NCBI GenBank assembly: GCA_963924555.1
Contig: OZ004582.1
Coordinates: forward strand, 3,410,001-3,474,000
Length of the DNA: 64,000 nt
Direction of reading: 5' to 3'
Origin: Crambe crambe
Taxonomy: Eukaryota; Porifera; Demospongiae; Poecilosclerida; Crambeidae
Shown here: positions 21,946 through 32,213 of the stretch, one piece after another
Layout of the letters: the number at the start of each line of letters is the position of its first letter
Position numbering within the stretch: position 1 is the stretch's first letter
Made by a program: the position numbers and the translations under genes
The notes under the pieces: generated by a model
The model's input: only the letters and a program-made list of their open reading frames with translations
What the model was told of the DNA's origin: nothing
The model's database searches: none

Positions 21946-22884
21946 CTTTATTAAAAATTTAAAAATATATTTTCTGAAATGTTCTTAATTTGGTAAGTAC
22001 ATAGCACTGGATATGGAAGATTATTAACAATATTTGTGTATTATTCATATTCATAAGAAGTAGTTATTCCTTCATACCCTGCACCTATGGTTTGCAAATA
22101 ATTATATGCATTCCCTTGCTAAGAAAAGCTGAATGATTAATTTTGAATGTTATATTCCTCAGGGATGATTGACTGATGAGGAGGTTTCAGAATGAGAAGG
22201 TGCAGTAGTGAAGAAGAACCTGGAAGAAATGAATGGCTGGACACTTAGCTAATTAGCTATTGGTGTTTTTTTTGTTATTTTTTTTTTTTTTTTGTTGTTG
22301 TTTTTTTCAATTAATATGTGGGGGCATGTACAATAAGGAGTGGTTGGGCAGTTTTTTATTGAGAGTACCCTCTCATGCATGTGTGCTGAGGGTTTATTGT
22401 TTGCAAGCATAGGAGTGAAGAATGTTTTGTTGTCTTGAGGGAGGAGAGTATAACTGACATGAAGGAGGAGTATCTGTAGTGAATACAGTACTGAGGAGTG
22501 AAAACATTAGAGTGGAGGAGCAGAAGGAAATGAATCAATAATAGTTGAGGTTTTGTTGTCTTGTATATGAGGGAGGAGGGTATGAGGGATGAGCATGTGC
22601 AGTGCAAATGAGTGTTGAGGTCTTGCACGAGGAAGGGTATGGGGAATGAGCAAATGAGAGCAGCAATTTGTGATGCGCATGCACATTTGATGTAGCAGGA
22701 TTTTGTGCAGAAGCTTAGTATAGAGATCTGCTGTTTGTGTACGTGATGATTGCGAGATATATATCTATAATAGGGTTAAATGAAACCAAGCTATAGCAGC
22801 TTTATGCTTGCCTTGAGTTAGAGAATTTCTGCAAGCATTGAGATACAAATAAAATGTTTAGTGTTTGAGTGCGTGACTTACTTT
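21946..22884. other. Non-coding sequence downstream of P2
   Basis: Presumed 3' part of the family-B element holding P2 (minus strand). Contains a T-rich tract (22266-22308). No exon recognised. Confidence 0.45.
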
Positions 22885-23743
22885 TTATTTTTGATGATAG
22901 TGGAAATGCACTGGAAAAGACAAGTAGCTATATAGCTAAGTGATTTTGTAATGTTTTATATTACTTACAGTTTCCTCGATACATATTAGGGTCTGGAATT
23001 AAAGATTATGGTGATACATGTTATATAATGTGTTGGTGGAAAATGGTTAAGTATGTACTCACATGGGAACGGGCAGAATCGAACACCCCTCCCTCTGCGC
23101 CTGGCCCTGGCCCTAGCCCTCCACCCTGGGTGAGGGTGTGCAGTTGGAAGTGGCACTGGATGAAGTAATTGTAAGATGCTATCTATAGTTAGTTGCTTAC
23201 CTTCTGGGAGGGGGTGCGCAGCTGGAGGTGGCACTGGATGATGTAATCATAAGATCATGAAATGTTTTATTTATAGTTGCTTACCTTCTGGGAGACCGAG
23301 GGGGCGTGCAGTAGGTGGTACTGGATGACGTAATTGTAAGAGTAATGAAATATGTTATCTATAGTTGCTTACCTTCTGGGAGGGGGTGCGCAGCTGGAGG
23401 TGGCACTGGATATAAGAGTAATGAAATTCTTTACCTTCTGGGAGGGGGCACACAGCTGGAGGTGGCACTGGATGATGTAATTGTATGAGTAATGAAATTA
23501 TCTTTAGTTACTTACCTTCTGGGAGGGGGTGTGCAATGGGAGGTGGGGCGCGCAGCTGGAGGTGGCACTGGATGATGCAATTGTATGAGTAATGAAATTG
23601 TTATCTTTAGTTACTTACCTTCTGGGAGGGGGTGTGCAAAGGGAGGTGGCACTGGATGATATAATTGTAAGATCGTGATATGTGTTATGTATAGCTAGTT
23701 AGTTGCTTACCTTTTGGGAGGGGGTGTGCAGCTGGAGGTGGCA
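22885..23743 (-). CDS. P2: paralogue of P1, proline-rich micro-exon gene (5' end not found)
   Basis: Exon-like blocks on the minus strand, each after CCAG and before GTAAGC/GTAAG-type donors: 23711-23743, 23619-23651, 23435-23467, 23373-23405 and 23201-23233 (33 nt each) and 23285-23320 (36 nt), all phase 1-1, encoding VPPPAAHPLPEG-like repeats. One block (23516-23567, 52 nt) breaks the rule. Then 23063-23155 (93 nt, Pro-rich to an Arg/Gly-rich run ending RFCPFP, donor GTGAGTA), 22969-22992 (24 nt, PNMYRGN) and 22910-22885 (LHFHYHQK, stop). The 3' exons match P1 in number, phase, the 24-nt length and the LHFHYH ending. No known domain. The 5' exons are unresolved; a candidate ends TTCAACAAG|GTATGTTA near 23973. 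Confidence 0.55.
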
Positions 23744-23760
23744 CTGGTTGAGATCAGTGG
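23090..23760. repeat. Tandem array, seven units of about 75-110 bp, overlapping P2 exons
   Basis: Each unit carries CTTACCTTCTGGGAGGGGGT, a GTGCGCAGCTGGAGG-like part and GTGGCACTGGATGATG. Unit spacing varies while the exon-like core is fixed at 33 or 36 nt in all but one unit. Confidence 0.85.
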
Positions 23761-24722
23761 AGTAGTTCCAAACTGATAGTGCTACGTAGTCAGAGAAAGA
23801 AACACTTATGAAAGAGTGAATATGGTTGACACTGAACACATTTTTTTGTACAAATAGCTGCAGAGCACTGGAATTGTAAGGAAACAGTTCCAAAGTTGCA
23901 AGCAGCTGATTATAAAATGAAAAGAAGCACTGGACTCAGGAGTCAAACAAAGGAAAGAGTGAGTATAACATACCTTGTTGAACAAACAGCAGAAGACCTT
24001 GACCTTGTGTCTCAAAAGAGTGACTGTTACTTAATTTATATGATTCAGAGGTAGATAGAAGGATTGCACTTTAAAAGCAGCTGCATTGAAGCTAGCATGT
24101 GCGCGTGCAACGCGCGCGCATTGCATACTACGTAATACTACGTAATACGCACGCACAGGCTTCAAAATGGCGGATGAAAAGTAGCTAGTGCATCTATACC
24201 ACTGAATTGTGAAGTATAACCTTAGTGAAAACGAATAGCAAAAGATCAGCCTCTAAGTACCGCTCCATCTAATCGCCATGTTATAATTGTGACAACTATA
24301 GCCAGTTAGTCAGTACGCCGATCTGATTATTATTATGTTGAATAACTAGAACAAAAGTCAATTTTTGAAATTATTTTTTGTTGATGTTATAGAATGAATT
24401 TTAGATTATTATGTAGGGATAGGGCCATGACTTGTGAGAATCTGTAGAGTAAGGGTAGAAGAGAAAGAAGAGTTTTTAGTTCACTCTCTGATAAAGAAAA
24501 AGAACGAAAAGTCAATTTTAGAACTCGTTTTTTTCTTATGTTGGCGAATGAATTTTTGGCTTTTGAACATTCTCCTCTCTTCTTTGTAGACATAATAATT
24601 CACTGTAGCCTTCTGAGAACCTGTAGAGTGAGAGTAGAAGAGAAAGAAGAGTTTTTAGTTTATACTGTCCTATGGACTTTGACCTGCCATCCCTACTTAG
24701 AGAGTGCTACCGCACTCTCTGA
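23761..24722 (-). repeat. 5' part of family-B repeat copy B2, upstream of P2
   Basis: The terminus at 24722 (minus strand A|TCAGAG palindrome, AAGTAGGGATGG) is followed by the same blocks as B1 and B4, including AAAATGGCGGATG near 24165 and CACGCA-type GC-rich DNA that may be the promoter for P2. The block with TTCAACAAG before GTATGTTA (about 23973) recurs at about 50125. Confidence 0.7.
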
Positions 24723-24785
24723 TAGCAGTGGCAAATTCATTTTATTTTTTTTTGTAATTAGTCACATGAGCTCAGGTACATAGCA
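24723..24785 (+). repeat. Second piece of interrupted duplicate of 6.8-7.4 kb
   Basis: GCAGTGGCAAATT...GTAATTAGTCACATGAG matches 6938-6985; a T-rich insertion is present. It is cut at TAGCA by the hAT element starting at 24786. Confidence 0.85.
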
Positions 24786-27740
24786 CAGTGGCGGATTTAG
24801 AGGGGTTTCTAGGTTTCCACGGAAACCCCCTTTCAACAGACACTTCAATTGTAGAGTTGCAGCGGCCAGACTGAGCCCAAGATGCTAAGATTAGAAGAGC
24901 TAGCGCTTTAAATAACGAATAACGAAGCTGCTATTTATATCTACGTTGCATGTGGGGTCAAAGTACGGTGCATAGGCATGCGCACTAGCTACTATCAATC
25001 ATGAAGCGACAGACAGCAGTAACTGCATTCTTCCAGAAGAAAACCAAACAGATGAATAGTGGTATATATGACATAGGTAAATAGCTATGAATAAAATAAA
25101 TATTTTACACTAGGTGCTAGTATCCCTCAGTCTATTTGTGTGGAAGTAGCTGAACATACTGAATTTGATGATTCAGATGTTCACACTTTTGATACAACTC
25201 ATGATGGTAAGATTAGCTAATTTTTTGAGTTTAATATACAAGAATCATAATTGGTATTCATCAGATCCTTCAAGTTCTCGTGATGATGATGATTATGATG
25301 GTGATGACCTATTTGGTATTCATGACATCGGAAGACTTCTTCATAATAATTTTAATCTACATAGTACTAGTCGAGATCATAAGTACTTGATCCTGATGTC
25401 TGAAACTGACCCTAATCCAATGGTCTATCCACGTAGCAAACAACCTGGCTCCAAGACTTTTCGCCAGTTCCAACCAGAATGGTTGAGACAATATCCATGG
25501 CTCCACTACAGTAAGTTTGCAGATGGTGTGTTTTGTCGGGCATGTGCTCTGTTTGCTCCACCAATGGTTGGTGGTCAAAGTCCAGGTCAGTTTGTAAAAA
25601 AGCCTTTCAACTCCTGGGCAAATCGTTCACAGAAAATGCACACGCATGCTAAGCTTGAATACCATGTAACAGCAATGGTTCAGATGAGTGAATTCTTGGC
25701 TCGTTATCGCAATCCTTCTGAAGCAGTACACACAAAGCTGAATATGGAAGCAAGAAAGATTTTAGAGACTAATCAGAAGGTCATTGAATCATTGCTGAAG
25801 ATAGTCATGCTCTGTGGAAGGCAAGGACTTGCTCTCCGTGGTCATCGGGATGATGCCATTATTTGGGAAGATGAGTCTGAGAGTCATGGTAACCAAGGTA
25901 ACTTTGCAGAACTTGTTCGCTTTCGTGCAGAAACTGATGAAATTTTGAGAAGAAATCACCTACATAATGCACCAAAAAATGCAAAATACACTTCCAAAAC
26001 AATCCAGAACGAGCTGATCACAGTTATTGGTGACCAAATCCGCTCAGACATCATGGAAGAAGCATGTAAAGCTAAATTTTTTCCATCATAGCTGATGAAG
26101 TTACAGACACTAGTAACAAAGAACAACTATCCCTCTCTATACGTTTTGTATCAGATGATATAAAGGAAGTATTCATAGATTTCCTTGCAGTAGAGAGAAT
26201 TACAGGTGAGGTATTAGCAGAACAAATCTTGAAGTATATCAATAGTTCTTGTTTGTCTCTCTCTAACTTGCGTGGTCAGTGTTATGATGGTGGTTCAAAT
26301 ATGTCCGGGGCAAGGAAAGGCTGTCGGGCCATAATTCAAGAGCAGGCTCCTATGGCAACATTTGTTCACTGTGCAGCTCACCGCTTGAATTTGGCTGTAG
26401 TGTCTTCTTGTAAGATTCAAGTATTCAAGAATGTTGAGTCCTATGTGGGTGAAATAGCACGATTTTTTAAGTATTCACCAAAAAGGCAGGCTTTGTTGGA
26501 TAAAATCATTGATACTTTAGATCCATCAACTTCTGCCAATAAAAAACTCAAAGATGCTTGCCGGACACGATGGGTAGAGCGGATTGACTCATGTGTCGTC
26601 TTTCTTGAATTGCTTCCAGCTGTTCAAAGAACTCTTTTGGCCATTACAAATCACGTTGAAAATTCAGAGACAGATTGGAATTGGGATGCAGAAACGTGTA
26701 CAAAGGCAAATGGCTTTCTTCACCAAATTGAGTCTTCTTCTTTCTTAATTGCTTTGAAAATACTATTGGAAATTCTTTCCTATATCAGAGGCTTGACTAT
26801 AAAATTTCAAATGCAAGCTGCTGATATAATTCAGGCTTATAAGGAGGTTCAAGGTGTCATTACTCTTCTTAAGAACACGAGAGCTACATCAGAGAGAGAG
26901 TTCTGTAGAATCTTTGCTGAATGTACAAAATTGGGGAAAGAGTTGCATGGGGATGACTATGAACTTAGTAAGCCTCGGATCAACAGGAGACAGACACACA
27001 GAAGCAACGTCGAAGTATCGACAGCTGAACAGTACTATCGTATAACACTCTTTAATGAATTTATTTCACACCTCATATCTGAGCTGGAAGACAGGTTTAC
27101 TAGCAGTACTTCTCATTGCATCGGTCTTTTACATCTTTTACCCAACAAGAGCGCAAAGGATGAAGTACCAGAAGCATTATCTCAAGCTGTAGCTTTCTAC
27201 AAAAGTGATCTTCCACATGAAGTTATGTTCCCTACAGAATACAGAATGTGGGTTAGGCATTGGAAGCAGACTGAGTCTGAATTACCCAGTAAACTGATTG
27301 ATTCACTTAGAGCTTGTGATAACTCCACATTTCCTAACATTAGGGTTCTTCTTAGGCTGGCACTCACTCTTCCAATAACATCCTGTGAAAGTGAGAGAAG
27401 CTTCAGCCAATTGAAGGTAATAAAAACTTCACACCGATCCACAATGTCTGGTGATCGTTTGAGTGGATTATCCATGATGAAGATCAACCGAGACCTTTGT
27501 AGCAGCTTAGCAGAATCCATCGAAAATGAATGGACTTGTCAAATCCTTCAGTCAACTTCATCCTAGAAGAATGAAACTCCCCTTCCTTCTCCAAGACTAA
27601 TAACATCATCATCCTTATTTCAGTATTATTAATAAATATAATATATAGGTGTAGCTAGGGCGTGGTTTTATAAAAGTGGGCGTGGTCAACGAAAAATTCA
27701 TCTTTGAAACCCCCTCTATAAAATTCTACATCCGCCACTG
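24786..27740 (+). mobile_element. hAT transposon with TAGCA target duplication
   Basis: Terminal inverted repeats CAGTGGCGGAT(T/G)TAGA at 24786 and, inverted, at 27740. TAGCA flanks both sides (24781-24785, 27741-27745), and the uninterrupted target, ACATAGCACCTGG, is preserved at about 6976. The 5-bp duplication is shorter than the usual 8 bp of hAT but known for some hAT lineages. Confidence 0.92.
25001..27566 (+). pseudogene. hAT transposase (ZMYM1-like, TTF-type zinc finger, dimerisation domain), one frameshift
   Basis: Exons 25001-25076, 25114-25206 and 25265-27566, with introns of 37 and 58 nt, all phase 1. The protein starts MKRQTAVTAFFQKK, then an acidic linker, a TTF/ZMYM-type zinc region (WLHYSKFADGVFCRACALF), the DUF4371-like part (LRGHRDD, KYTSKTIQNELI), the catalytic region with GQCYDGGSNMSG and HCAAHRLNLAV, TRWVERIDSC, and the C-terminal hAT dimerisation motif (LPITSCESERSFSQLK). 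A single missing T in the run near 26077-26083 shifts the frame; otherwise it is complete, suggesting recent loss or a sequence error. Confidence 0.88.
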
Positions 27741-27996
27741 TAGCACCTGGCATGTATGTCATAATTAGGTACATGATACCTGACATCACATGTTAAAGCA
27801 CTTTGGAGAGAAATATGTGTTAAACAATTTGGATTGGGTCAGTATTACGGATAGGTTTGACAGTCGTAACGACATTGAAATGGCTCCTATGATTCTCTAA
27901 ATACATTGCCTTTTGGGTTATTGGAATGATAAAGTCCTGATCCATTTCCTCAGGAGTTATTCTGACCCAGTTATATGAATCAGGCACATAAGTATA
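27741..27996 (-). pseudogene. Third piece of the duplicate: 3' end of the OTU gene
   Basis: Matches 6977-7372 with an internal deletion and a small insertion, and on the minus strand encodes the last part of the second OTU domain. It is truncated at about 27996 where unrelated coding sequence begins. Confidence 0.8.
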
Positions 27997-27999
27997 ACA

Positions 28000-28361
28000 A
28001 CAAAGCTCTCCTTATCAACAGCAAGGTGAGATGTGTTATTACTTGCCAAGAGTGCAGGAAATCACGGTGCATTTTTGCAGCAAAAAAGCTGGACTTGACT
28101 GCAAAGAAGAAGATAGATGATATTGACAGTTTAAAAGTGTATACTTGTGGTTCCTTTCTTTTCCCTCAAACTTCTAGCTACAGTTCTACAGTTGTTGTAC
28201 GCCTGTCATTGATTGAAGAAACCTTACTAAATGATGATGAAATTATGGAACTAAAAAGACAATATGCTATAGTTAGGCCCATTTGTTTTTTGTGTCATTC
28301 GAGTGGTAAACGCCCATCTACAAGGCAGCCAAACCTGACTGCCAAAAAACAGAAAAAATGA
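28000..28361 (+). pseudogene. Cys-rich fragment of a transposon-associated protein
   Basis: Open frame from the junction at about 28000 to a stop at 28361: RCVITCQECRKSRCIF, then KVYTCGSFLFP, later CFLCHSSGK. The paired cysteines suggest zinc binding. I recall similar Cys-rich modules in uncharacterised sponge and cnidarian transposon proteins but cannot name a family. No ATG start within it; the 5' part is missing. Confidence 0.4.
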
Positions 28362-28518
28362 AATTGTTTTTATATACTTTAATACTAGCTGATCATTTTC
28401 ATTCCTACCTACCTACCCATATGCCAGCACTTTTCTGCCCGAGCAACATAAAATCTTATTGGTATGGCCTTATCACATTTTACAATTTAGCATCATTATT
28501 ATAATATAATGTATTATA

Positions 28519-30618
28519 ATGGCTAGAAAGATGCCTAAAGGCCCAAGATACACTCTTGAGGAAGTATTGAAGATGGTGGAGGAGGAACCGGATGGGGATA
28601 TTGATGACCCCCTCGAAATCATCACAGCAGGAAGTGATGAAGACTTCGACGCTGGGTATGATGAAGGTAAATGTGACCGGCTCTGGGAAAACCCTCCATC
28701 CGGTGAAAATTAAAATTTTTTTGTTATGGTAAGATTTATTATCTATGGCCCTTTGGCTCTTTATTGCGCAAATTTCAAAGCTATAGCTTTTATGACGCCT
28801 GAGGAATAGCTCTTAGAAAGATCGAGGTAGCGTCCATTAGCGTTATTGTTTTTTCGAGAAAAGCTGACTAAGCAACGTGAACATTATTTCCGGACATGCC
28901 CGTGGACTATTAAATTGACGGTGGGTGGGGTTTCGAACTGTAGTTAGTAAGAAGCTAGTTTCTTGCCTTTTGGCTTGAGAAAGGTCCAACCGAAGCTCCG
29001 AGAAGAGAAGCAAGGTACCGAAGGTAGCGCAGATAGCTTAGTAAGTTCATATTTCCCAGCGCATAAGCTGGAAAGCCTGCCTAAAGTTCAATGAATTTCA
29101 GCCTGACTAGAATCTCCGTGCACGAAGCTTCAATGGCTGACTAGCTAACCTTAGCGCTTCATTTGAAGCCTTTGTACTTGTAGTCTGAGCTCCAAACTTC
29201 ATCTGTGCTTTGTTCAAGGATCATAGTTGTCATTTATGCTTAAAAAAATGTTAGCCAAATTTTGGCACTGCCAACTAAACGTGCTCATATCTGATAATTG
29301 ATTTTTGCACCGGACGGAGGGTTTTCCCAGAGCCGGTCACAAATGATTATGAAAAGTAGTCTTGTATGTTACGTTAGGAAACTAACTTTAGAATCTGATG
29401 TGGAGTCTTTGGACGAGTCATCAGAGGATGATGAAGAACCCAGAACGAAGTACCCGATCCTCAACAAAGTTCCACCCACGAATCCTTCCTTCTCAATGTG
29501 GAATGAGCCAAAACTATTACAAAGGAAAGATCATTTACTGGATCATGCACAATTCCTGACTTACTTCCACTTCCTCCGTCTTCCTTTTCACTCGCAGTCC
29601 AACCTTCATCATCTGTAGCCACACCCCATCTACCAAGTTATTCATTTTCTGTTCCGCGTTTGTTGCATCCACCTACTCTTCCAATCTCTATTAGCATTCC
29701 ACCTACAATAAGTCCACCTACGACACCTTCATTTGAAAACTCACCTCCTCCACTACCACCACCGTTGTCACCTCTTACTCTGCCGTCAGTATTTGGTCCA
29801 TCCAATCCTCCACAATCGCCATCTTCATCATATACTCTATCACCACTTAATACCCCATCTTTTTCCCGTTCATCGTCTCCATTATCTCGATCATCTTCAC
29901 AATCACCATCCCCACCATCTTCTCCTACGGTTCCAACTCGGATCACAACATCCCACTTCTTGAAAAGGTTGTCATCAAACCTGAAAGCACCAAAAAAGAT
30001 TCATGCTTTCAAAGGCCAGTCTGGAGGACCCACAGTAACCATCCCAGATACACCATTAGAAGTGTTCCGACTTTTCTACACCCCTGACCTGGTAAAGATG
30101 GTGAGTGAAGAAACCAACAAATATGCCCAGGAAACTATGAATCCTCTGAGATATGAGAAGTGGAAACCTCTTTCCACTAAAGAATATGAGGCATATTCAG
30201 GGTTCACAATTTTGATGGGGATAAATTCCCTTCCCTCTCTGGATGACTATTGGAGGAAAAACCCGATCTACCACTATGGTCCTATCGCAGACAAAATTAG
30301 CAGGGACAGGTTCACTGACATCAGTAGGTACCTGCACTATGCAGATAATTCCACCCTCGTTCCACCACCAGGATCACCAGGATATGATCGTCTTGGGAAA
30401 GTGAGACCTGTTCTTGACTACCTGCATGACAGATTCTCATCAGTGTACACCCCTGGCCAGGAACTAGCTGTCGATGAAGCGATGATAAAGTTTCAAGGAC
30501 GCTCGAGCCTGAAGCAGTACCTCCCAAAGAAACCCATCAAGCGAGGTGGGTATTGGCTGACAGTGTCAACGGCTTTTTCTCCCGGTTGGAGGTGTACACT
30601 GGGAAGAAATATTTGCTG
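28519..30618 (+). pseudogene. piggyBac transposase, 3'-truncated and with an element in its first intron
   Basis: Exon 1 is 28519-28666 (ATG, acidic N-terminus, donor G|GTAAAT). Exon 2 opens at 29392 after ACTTTAG in matching phase (ESDVESLDESSEDDEEP). A Pro/Ser-rich linker (29600-29940; a frame change near 29550) precedes the piggyBac core: TPLEVFRLFYTPDLV, YSGFTILMGI, RDRFTDISRYLHYAD, then the first catalytic Asp in ELAVDEAMIKFQGRSSLKQY and KPIKRGG. A further frameshift precedes ADSVNGFFSRLEVYTGKK (second Asp region), after which it stops matching at about 30620. The C-terminal third and zinc finger are missing. Confidence 0.85.
28673..29340. mobile_element. 668-bp non-autonomous element inside the piggyBac intron
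   Basis: 34-bp inverted repeats start GTGACCGGCTCTGGGAAAAC at both ends with one or two mismatches. AAAT flanks both sides (28669-28672, 29341-29344), giving a 4-bp target duplication. The interior has no long reading frame. The superfamily is not assigned. Confidence 0.88.
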
Positions 30619-31130
30619 CGTGGAAAACACATGGCACATATTTATAACTTTGATTCAAGTATGCTTGTATGGCTTGATGAAACTGGCACTGACAAGAGAG
30701 GCCAGTTACGTAAATATGGATACACTAGGTTCATTTCTAAAGGAGAAAGAATGAATGCAATAGCTTCTATGAGCACAGAAGGTATCATAGCATTAAGGGA
30801 AGTGTTAATGGAGATTATATTTTATGATTTTTTGTTTTATTCCCAATATGCAATCATTTCCAAATCCACATTCAGTACTGATGAAGTGACTGGGTTACTT
30901 AAAGAACCTGGAATTGTCACTTGTATCTACCACCGTATAGCCCAGACCTAATGCCTTTGGAAGAACTGTTTAGTTATATTAAGAACTACTTACGCAGACA
31001 CGATGAACTGTTCCAAGTGGTTATTGACCCAAGAGACATAATCAAAGATGCATTTTATAGTATTACAATTGAGAATTATCATGCATGGATACAGTCATCA
31101 TGCTGGATACATGATATAATCAACATCATC
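30619..31130 (+). pseudogene. Tc1/IS630-like DDE transposase remnant
   Basis: Starts abruptly after the piggyBac fragment. MLVWLDETGTDKRGQLRKYG and GERMNAIASMSTEGIIALRE carry the first Asp region; an internal deletion removes the second Asp; in another frame LPPYSPDLMPLEELFSYIK carries the final Glu, followed by LRRHDEL and WIQSSCW. Frameshifted and internally deleted. Confidence 0.75.
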
Positions 31131-31134
31131 AGCT

Positions 31135-31683
31135 TTAAATTTTGTGTACATATTTATTTGTATTATTTGAAAAAAAAATCACAATGCATATAATAAGATT
31201 ACAGTTAGAGCCTTGTAAAGCACCATACTGGTCTTGACTTATTATACCACGTTCCAAAAGTGAATGCCACTTGCTTAATTGATCCATACACTCAGATTGA
31301 TACTGAATCTGCTTACCTGGGGATATAGAGTTATCTGTAATGCTGGAAGTCCTTGTTTCAGGATCAACAGCCTTTTTTTGCTTCCCAAAATATGGAAGAT
31401 TAGGAGGATTTTCATATGATTGATGTTTGCCCATATGAATCATATGGGCCCATGCACTAAGCTTTTCAACAGAGAATACAGTCTTATGCTTTTCTTTAAG
31501 CTTGTCCATAATATCATTCACCTCTTCCATCCTCTTAGCAGTCTTAGTTTTCGGCATATCAGTTGTACTTACACTACTATTTTCTTCATTCTCATGGGCA
31601 CGTTTTTTAGACATAGTCTGTTCATTGAGTTCTCCTGTACACCATAGTTTAATCTCACGTTTTCCAAAATAGATCGCATACAT
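31135..31683 (-). CDS. Small basic protein with SHOCT-like C-terminus, unknown function
   Basis: 182 residues from an ATG at 31683. A charged N-terminus (KKRAHENEENS) is followed by a helical part (MEEVNDIMDKLKEKHK), a conserved-looking LSAWAHMIHMGKH..PPNLPYFG segment, and LSKWHSLLERGIISQDQYGAL, which resembles the SHOCT motif. After that the frame runs into low-complexity sequence, so the true 3' end may be truncated. I recall similar proteins beside sponge transposons but cannot name one. Confidence 0.45.
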   Translation of the reverse strand: MYAIYFGKREIKLWCTGELNEQTMSKKRAHENEENSSVSTTDMPKTKTAKRMEEVNDIMDKLKEKHKTVFSVEKLSAWAHMIHMGKHQSYENPPNLPYFGKQKKAVDPETRTSSITDNSISPGKQIQYQSECMDQLSKWHSLLERGIISQDQYGALQGSNCNLIICIVIFFSNNTNKYVHKI

Positions 31684-31977
31684 AGCACCATCCGACCTTT
31701 CTGCAGAGCATATCAGAAACTTAAATTAGCATGAGCTAAATGTGGCCTGAACCCGTCCATTATGTCTCCCATTATAATGAGTGTAGGTAACCTGAGGTGG
31801 AGCAAACCCACCTGACCAGCATGGGTCCCAAGCTAACAAGTAGACGTATTATGGAATACTGGTGACATAATGGACGAGTTTAGGCCACGTTATTTCGATT
31901 TGGCCGGTGTGAAGTTCTTATTACCATCTTGCCTATATCTGAATCAATACCATCCTGGCCATAGTACAGCACACTAG

Positions 31978-32179
31978 TGTTATGGACGATAACTGGAACA
32001 GTATCATCATGTTTACTTGTGTATTGTCATTATTATTCTTTTGTGGTCAATTGTGTGTGGTCATGTGATAAGCTAGCTATAAGTAGAGATTTATTATCAT
32101 CATAGCTCAGTGTGCACTTTAAAGGGGTTTCTAAGATCTCTTTACTTGGGCTGCGGCTAAAGTGTGCAAAGACATTACA
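31978..32179 (+). repeat. 5' LTR of the Gypsy element
   Basis: Starts TGTTATGGACG, ends GACATTACA. Differs from the 3' LTR at one visible position (GTGTGC versus GCGTGC near the end). Confidence 0.95.
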
Positions 32180-32213
32180 ATTGGCGACGAGGATACTACG
32201 GGGAGGAGGAGAG

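Noticed and set aside
23806-24015. Minus-strand frame rich in Cys/Leu upstream of P2
   Set aside because: No ATG and crosses a likely donor (TTCAACAAG|GTATGTTA); treated as exon plus intron, not as a protein.
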